Origin: VRUE01 sp036525295
GTDB lineage: Bacteria > Actinomycetota > Thermoleophilia > Solirubrobacterales > 70-9
Assembly: GCA_036525295.1 (NCBI GenBank)
Contig: DATDAQ010000081.1
Coordinates: 1-54,350 of the forward strand
Length of the DNA stretch: 54,350 nt
Reading direction: 5' to 3'
The notes beneath the pieces were generated by a model. That model searched no databases. It had not been told where the DNA came from and worked only from the letters and a program-made list of their open reading frames with translations. Below, in pieces: positions 50,244 through 54,350 of this stretch. Made by a program: the position numbers and the translations under genes. Numbering within the stretch: position 1 is the first letter of the stretch; each line of letters starts with the position of its first letter.

Positions 50244-51122
50244 TCACACCGCAACCCGTGCAGGGCTGCGCCAGCTCGGCACCCGATAGGTGACCTCGAA
50301 GCCCGCCCGGATGAGGCTCGCACGGTCGATCACCGGCGGTTCGCCACCGGCGTCGACGAGGACGAGCGCGTCGCATCCTTCCTCCTCCGCATCCTCCATG
50401 CAGCGGTGCAGGACCGCCAGCTGGCCGTCGCCGTCACGACCTGCACAGGGTCGCGACGCGAGGGCGATCGAGGCCACTCCTTCGTGGACGTGCATCGCGA
50501 CGTAGGCCAGCGGATCGTCGCCGATGATCGCGCAGTAGCAACGCCAGTCCTCCTCGCTCATCAGGCAGAGGAAGAAGTGCTCCGCCGCGCTGGCAAGGCC
50601 GAGGCTCTCGGTGAGCGGGGCGCCGAAGCCCTCGTCCCAGTCGTCCCAGTCGAGCACCTCGATGTCCGGCGCCGGGGCAAACCGGCGCCCCGCCACATCG
50701 CGAACCAGCTTCGCCACCTCGCCGTCGCGGAGATGCCCGTACTCCCGCAGCCAGCCCTCGGCCGCTGCCTCCTCCGGCAGGCCGGGGACCACGGGAACGC
50801 GGTAGTCGACACCGCGGTCATCGCTCCATGCGAAGCACCTGGTCTCGAGCCAGTGAACCGCGTCGCCGAGGTGACCGTTCGAGACCGCCCCGGCCTCACC
50901 GGCCCCGAGGATGAAGTTGACCCCAGGGTGCCGGGGTTCCTCGGTGACGCAAACCGCCTGGATCGGGCCGAAGCGCACCATGTCGGCTCCGGTCTCGTGC
51001 AACGTGTCCGGAATCGGGGCCTCCCAGAGCCCGATCCAAAACTCCTTCTCGCTTGCCGTCAGGCGCGCAACGTCGCACACCGCAGCCTTCAGCTTCCCTT
51101 GCTCTCCCATGTCACAGCCCAT
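50244..51122 (-). CDS. GNAT-like protein of unknown function
   Basis: A 292-residue soluble protein. The C-terminal half resembles a GNAT fold (FFLCLMSEEDWRCYCAIIGD, GVASIALASRP, VLHRCMEDAEEEGCDALVLV, RAGFEVTYRVPSW). The acetyl-CoA loop R-x-x-G-x-G/A is not clean, reading CAGRDGDGQL, so catalysis is uncertain. The N-terminal half is also alpha/beta and may be a degenerate GNAT repeat. A second ATG at 51110 is an equally good start. It lies between the thrC-upstream RNA and the LeuRS-like gene. Confidence 0.6.
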   Translation of the reverse strand: MGCDMGEQGKLKAAVCDVARLTASEKEFWIGLWEAPIPDTLHETGADMVRFGPIQAVCVTEEPRHPGVNFILGAGEAGAVSNGHLGDAVHWLETRCFAWSDDRGVDYRVPVVPGLPEEAAAEGWLREYGHLRDGEVAKLVRDVAGRRFAPAPDIEVLDWDDWDEGFGAPLTESLGLASAAEHFFLCLMSEEDWRCYCAIIGDDPLAYVAMHVHEGVASIALASRPCAGRDGDGQLAVLHRCMEDAEEEGCDALVLVDAGGEPPVIDRASLIRAGFEVTYRVPSWRSPARVAV

Positions 51123-51522
51123 CCTTCCCGCGAACCCATATATAGAAACTCAACATACTTTTTTTGGTACCCCTGGAAGGAAGAACGCGGGATGGAGGCA
51201 AACGGTTTCACCATGCGGCGAATATGCCGCAAGCGACCCGAAACCCGACAAGGGAAGGGTCGTCGGCCAGAATTCAAAGCGGCGGCGCAGCTCGCGTCCA
51301 ACTCGCCACGCAAGAGGTGCGCAGGAAGAGGGCGGGGGCAACTTGGGTCAGCAGAACAATGCCGCCGCCGTGTCGCGGCTCTTCACCGGACTCTCCCTTT
51401 GCCGTGCCAGGCGAGCCTCCGTTGAATGGGACCCCGCCTCTTCACTGCGCTTGATCGTCAGCGATTCCATTCATAACAGGTTTGTGGCCACCAGTCAACT
51501 ATGTTTGTTCAAACTGCCGGCC
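51123..51522. other. 400-bp gap between the LeuRS-like and GNAT-like genes
   Basis: No credible protein. On the minus strand TTGACT, 17 bp, TATGAA with TG upstream (about 51496-51468) is a possible promoter. It would give the GNAT-like gene a leader of over 300 bases. The leader has short hairpins (GCGGC/GCCGC near 51216-51232 and CGACCC/GGGTCG near 51235-51262) and a T7 run near the gene. No known riboswitch or T-box signature was seen. Confidence 0.45.
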
Positions 51523-53739
51523 TCAGGGCGTACCGGCGCCGGAGGAGGTGGTCTGGAGGGCGAGCCTCTCCGGCCACTGGCCCGGAAGCTCGCCGGCATC
51601 CTCGCCGCCGGCGAGGAGAAGCGCCTCGCCGGTGTGCGGCGCGAAGGGGGCGAGCACCCTCGCAAGCAGGAGCAGGGCCGCGACCTGGGCCTCCGCATCG
51701 GCGCGGCTGAGCTCTCCATGGCGCGCGACGACGCGCTTCTCGAAGTCCTGGATTCGCTCGAAGAGACGGGTGACGTTGCGGACCGCCTTGTGCATCTGCA
51801 GCTCCTCGAGGTCCGCGGTGATCCGGGCCAGACCGTTGTCGGACCACTTGCAGAGGCGCTCGCGCAGGAAGGCGGTGTCGGCGGCCGCCTCCGGGTCCTC
51901 CGGCGCCCCCGCGGCACTCTCGAAGCGCTCATGCGAATAGGCCCAGACGCCGCGCAGGAACCGGTCGCAGAAGCGCAGGGCGCCGTCGTTCCAGTTCAGC
52001 GTCTTCGCCGGGCCGGCGGCATAGAGGATGGCGAGACGCACCGTGTCGGCGCCGTAGCGCTCGACCAGCTCGTCGGGATCGACGACGTTGCCCAGGTGCT
52101 TGCTCATCTTGCGCCCGTCGGCGATCACCATCTCGTGGAAGAGGCAGCCGGAGAAGGGCTCTCCCTCGGCCATGAACGCGAACGGGCCGATGTCTCTCAG
52201 GGCCTTGGTCACGACGCGCTGGTCGAAGACGAACCCACCGCTGTCGGAGCCGGCCACGAGGCGCTCGGACGGCAGCCAGGTGCGCAGCTCCGGGTGGTCG
52301 AACATGGACTCGGCCCGGCCGTCGGGCGGGACCGCCGCCGGAACCCACAGCCAGAGCGCGTCGAAGTGGCAGTCGAGGGTGTCGGTCTCGCGCCTGGCAG
52401 GTGCATCGCACCGCGGACAGGCTACGTCGACGAAGCTGGTGAGCTCCGCCAGGGGATTGCCCTCGCCGGTCGGCTCGACGTCGCGGGGAAGGACGACCGG
52501 CAGATCCTCCTCGGGCACCGGCACCGCCCCACAGGCGTCGCAGTGGACGATCGGGATCGGCGTGCCCCAGAAGCGCTGACGGGAGATCGAGAAGTCCGCG
52601 GCCCGGTAGCGGACCGCCTCGCGAGCCCCCGTCACCCGACCCCCCGAGCCGCTCGCCGGGGCCTCCCCCACCCGCGCCACCCGCGCCGCGATCGACGCGT
52701 CGGCCTCGTCGGCACCGGGAATCCCGAACGCCGCCGTCGGCCCGTAGCGGGCGTCAACGATCGGCGAGACCAGGACGGGCAGCGGATCCGGCGCCCACGG
52801 CGCCCTCACGGACGCACCGGTATCGACGAGAGGCACGGACTTGGCGTCGCGGGCACTGCGCTCCCATCCTCCGGAGCGCAGCGCGTCGAGCTGCTCCCGC
52901 ACCGCCGGGTCGGTCGCCCACCCCTCAACCGACGGATGGCGCGGGGAGAGCATCACGAAGCTCGCCTCCGCGACCGCGTCGCCGTGGGGCGTGAACACAG
53001 CCAGGCCCTCTCCGTCCGGGCCGGACAGCTCGACCTCGGCCCCGTCGCTGCGGCCGAGGATGTACCGCTGGGTCGAGAGCGAGATCTCGTCCCAGTCCTC
53101 GAGGCCGGCAAGGCGGCGGTCGTTCTCCTCCAGGTAGGGCGTGATCCGCAGGAACCACGTCGGGCGGCGGATCAGACGGACCTCGTTGTGGCAGCGCCAG
53201 CAGCGTCCGTCCTCCACCTGCAGCGCGGCAAGCGTCGTACGACAGCTGTCGCACCAGTCGACGGTGGTGTCGTCGCGGTAGATGAAGCCGGCCTCGAGGA
53301 GCGTCAGGAAGAGCCACTGAGACCAGCGATACTGCTCCTCGTCGGAGCTGTAGAAGACGCGGTCGTAGTCGAACGAGAAGCCAAGTCGCTTCATCTGCTC
53401 CAGCATCCGCTCGCCGCAGCCCTCGACCCACTCGGCCGGCGGCACCTTGCGCTCGATCGCCGCCATCTCGGCCGGCAGGCCGAAGGCGTCGAAGCCGAAG
53501 CCGAAGAGGACCGCATCGCCACGAGCGCGGCGGAAGCGGGCATAGGCGTCGCCGATCGAGTAGTCGCGTACGTGCCCCATGTGCAGCTTGCCCGACGTGA
53601 AGGGGCTGGACGGCTTGATGTAGACGCCGCGGTCACCATCGGCCGGCGTGGGCGTTGCGAAGGCGTCGTTCCGCGCCCACGCTGCCTGGCGCTCGGCCTC
53701 AACCGCTGACGCGTCGTAGCTCGATCTTGCGCTGCTCAT
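51523..53739 (-). CDS. LeuRS-like class I aminoacyl-tRNA synthetase, divergent
   Basis: A 738-residue class I synthetase most like LeuRS. HMGH is at 53-56, GFDAFGLPAE follows, paired-Cys zinc motifs include CDSC and CWRC, and KMSKH is at 544-548. It is 60-200 residues shorter than usual and ends soon after the APFAPHTGEALL helix, lacking the usual C-terminal domain. The editing motif that reads TTRPDT in LeuRS is TPHGDA here (about 250-255). The pocket region usually FVDSSWYFLRY reads DCHFDALWLW. It may be a paralogue with other specificity rather than the housekeeping LeuRS. ATG 53739 has an AGGAG site 9 bases upstream. Confidence 0.85.
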   Translation of the reverse strand: MSSARSSYDASAVEAERQAAWARNDAFATPTPADGDRGVYIKPSSPFTSGKLHMGHVRDYSIGDAYARFRRARGDAVLFGFGFDAFGLPAEMAAIERKVPPAEWVEGCGERMLEQMKRLGFSFDYDRVFYSSDEEQYRWSQWLFLTLLEAGFIYRDDTTVDWCDSCRTTLAALQVEDGRCWRCHNEVRLIRRPTWFLRITPYLEENDRRLAGLEDWDEISLSTQRYILGRSDGAEVELSGPDGEGLAVFTPHGDAVAEASFVMLSPRHPSVEGWATDPAVREQLDALRSGGWERSARDAKSVPLVDTGASVRAPWAPDPLPVLVSPIVDARYGPTAAFGIPGADEADASIAARVARVGEAPASGSGGRVTGAREAVRYRAADFSISRQRFWGTPIPIVHCDACGAVPVPEEDLPVVLPRDVEPTGEGNPLAELTSFVDVACPRCDAPARRETDTLDCHFDALWLWVPAAVPPDGRAESMFDHPELRTWLPSERLVAGSDSGGFVFDQRVVTKALRDIGPFAFMAEGEPFSGCLFHEMVIADGRKMSKHLGNVVDPDELVERYGADTVRLAILYAAGPAKTLNWNDGALRFCDRFLRGVWAYSHERFESAAGAPEDPEAAADTAFLRERLCKWSDNGLARITADLEELQMHKAVRNVTRLFERIQDFEKRVVARHGELSRADAEAQVAALLLLARVLAPFAPHTGEALLLAGGEDAGELPGQWPERLALQTTSSGAGTP

Positions 53740-53784
53740 CTGCCTGTCTCCTCATGCGCTCCCGTGCGTCACGAGCGAGATAAT

Positions 53785-53813
53785 TTGACCATTGAGCAAC
53801 GGGCGCTTATCGT
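53785..53813 (+). promoter_or_regulatory. Putative promoter for the right-end small gene
   Basis: TTGACC, 17 bp, TATCGT on the plus strand, in the 172-bp divergent gap. The leader then contains a GCCCCGG/CCGGGGC hairpin (about 53853-53882) before the GAGGAGG ribosome binding site. Confidence 0.45.
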
Positions 53814-53911
53814 CTTAGGCCGAGTCTACACTCGCAAACTCTCATAAAGCTGCCCCGGCGGTGCTTGCGACACCCCGGGGCCTGGCCGAGACCTGAAGAG
53901 GAGGTCCCAAC

Positions 53912-54271
53912 ATGACAGAGGGTAGAGCAGTCACGGGAGTAGTCGACGGGCAGCTGGACGAACGGCTCGTCGAGAGGACGCTGGAAGCACTGTCCGAGGC
54001 ACCGCCGGAGCACCGGGTCCGCGAGGCGGTCGAGACCATCGTCGACGTCGCGGAACTCGATCCCACCGGAACCCGAGCGGCGCTCTGGTCCCTGCGCGCC
54101 AATCGCGACGCGATCGAGCGCCTCGAGGCCTCGCTCGGCATGAGCCCGGTCCGCGCGACGCTGGCGCTGGGCGCCACGATCGAGCTCGCCCGAACCGAGC
54201 TCGCCGCACCCGAGCCCGACCTGCGCAGCCGGATGCCGGAGCTGCTGGGTTGGTTGGAAGGAGAGTGGTGA
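53912..54271 (+). CDS. Small helical acidic protein, unknown function
   Basis: A 119-residue predicted all-helical protein. It starts MTEGRAVTGVVDGQLDERLV and ends LRSRMPELLGWLEGEW. There are no Cys, no signal peptide and no recognised motif. A strong GAGGAGG ribosome binding site lies 7 bases before the ATG. It is divergent from the LeuRS-like gene, which is its only clear context. Confidence 0.6.
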   Translation: MTEGRAVTGVVDGQLDERLVERTLEALSEAPPEHRVREAVETIVDVAELDPTGTRAALWSLRANRDAIERLEASLGMSPVRATLALGATIELARTELAAPEPDLRSRMPELLGWLEGEW

Positions 54272-54350
54272 GCAGCTGAGCCAAGGCTCTCAAGCTTCAA
54301 AGTGCGCTTCAGGACGAGAGCGGATGGCGGGTGCCCCTCCCCAAAACACT

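Noticed and set aside
50911..53709. Plus-strand open frame of 932 codons across the LeuRS-like gene
   Set aside because: It is antisense to a gene with clear HMGH and KMSKH motifs. Its translation is Arg/Gly/Val-rich without a fold, as expected from high-GC codon shadows.
53740..53911. T-box or amino-acid riboswitch before the LeuRS-like gene
   Set aside because: No AGGGUGG-type antiterminator or specifier loop is visible and the gap is too short.
1..54350. CRISPR array, rRNA operon, insertion sequence or integrase
   Set aside because: No regularly spaced direct repeats, no rRNA sequence, and no transposase or recombinase motif were found on either strand.

Overview
This 54 kb window is high-GC DNA with dense, overlapping operons that start on ATG, GTG and TTG. 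Gene content and order (nusB-xseB-ispA-dxs, tlyA-nadK-recN, aroE-aroC-aroKB-aroQ-pepQ-efp, alaS-ruvX-mltG) point to an actinobacterium. The secreted Cys-pair and FecR-like proteins and the unusual fusions suggest class Thermoleophilia (Solirubrobacterales-like). This assignment is inference from gene order and protein style; no 16S rRNA is present. Most genes lie on the minus strand.

Left part (1-14976, minus): the housekeeping series efp, nusB, a small xseB-like gene, ispA-type prenyl synthase, dxs, tlyA, nadK, a DHA2 drug exporter and recN (cut by the window edge). Between dxs and tlyA sits about 6 kb of accessory DNA (4.6-10.8 kb). It holds an HNH-like zinc protein, a coiled-coil membrane protein, a VapBC-type toxin-antitoxin pair, a membrane Ser/Thr kinase with a duplicated extracellular domain, a GNAT and a 4-TM protein. 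Related intergenic elements occur at both ends and in the middle.

Middle (15-31 kb): a secreted protein, an SDR, an M42 peptidase, a diguanylate cyclase, then pepQ, aroQ, an aroK-aroB fusion, aroC, aroE, mltG, ruvX and alaS. A membrane-tethered ECF sigma fused to its own zinc-finger anti-sigma domain follows. Next come a secreted repeat protein and an MnmA tRNA thiolase carrying an N-terminal IscU-like domain.

Right part (31-54 kb): a DUF559/AbiEi-like protein, aspS, hisS (start codon inside a large inverted repeat), an MBL hydrolase, ftcD-like and M29 peptidase genes, and tRNA-Met(CAT). Beside the tRNA is a two-gene HTH plus nucleotidyltransferase module with palindromic operators and 12-bp tandem repeats. 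Then come FecR-like secreted proteins and an operon pairing a CHASE2 adenylate cyclase with an MFS transporter that carries a cyclic-nucleotide domain. ETF-QO, thrC, a candidate standalone ncRNA with its own promoter and terminator, and a divergent LeuRS-like synthetase complete the window.

The strongest leads are: the LeuRS-like enzyme with altered editing and pocket motifs; the cyclase/cNMP-MFS operon; the IscU-MnmA and sigma/anti-sigma fusions; two copies of a structured GGACGC element, one folding over the hisS start; a 41-bp repeat shared by the start regions of two unrelated genes; the three-copy intergenic element bounding the island; and the thrC-upstream ncRNA.
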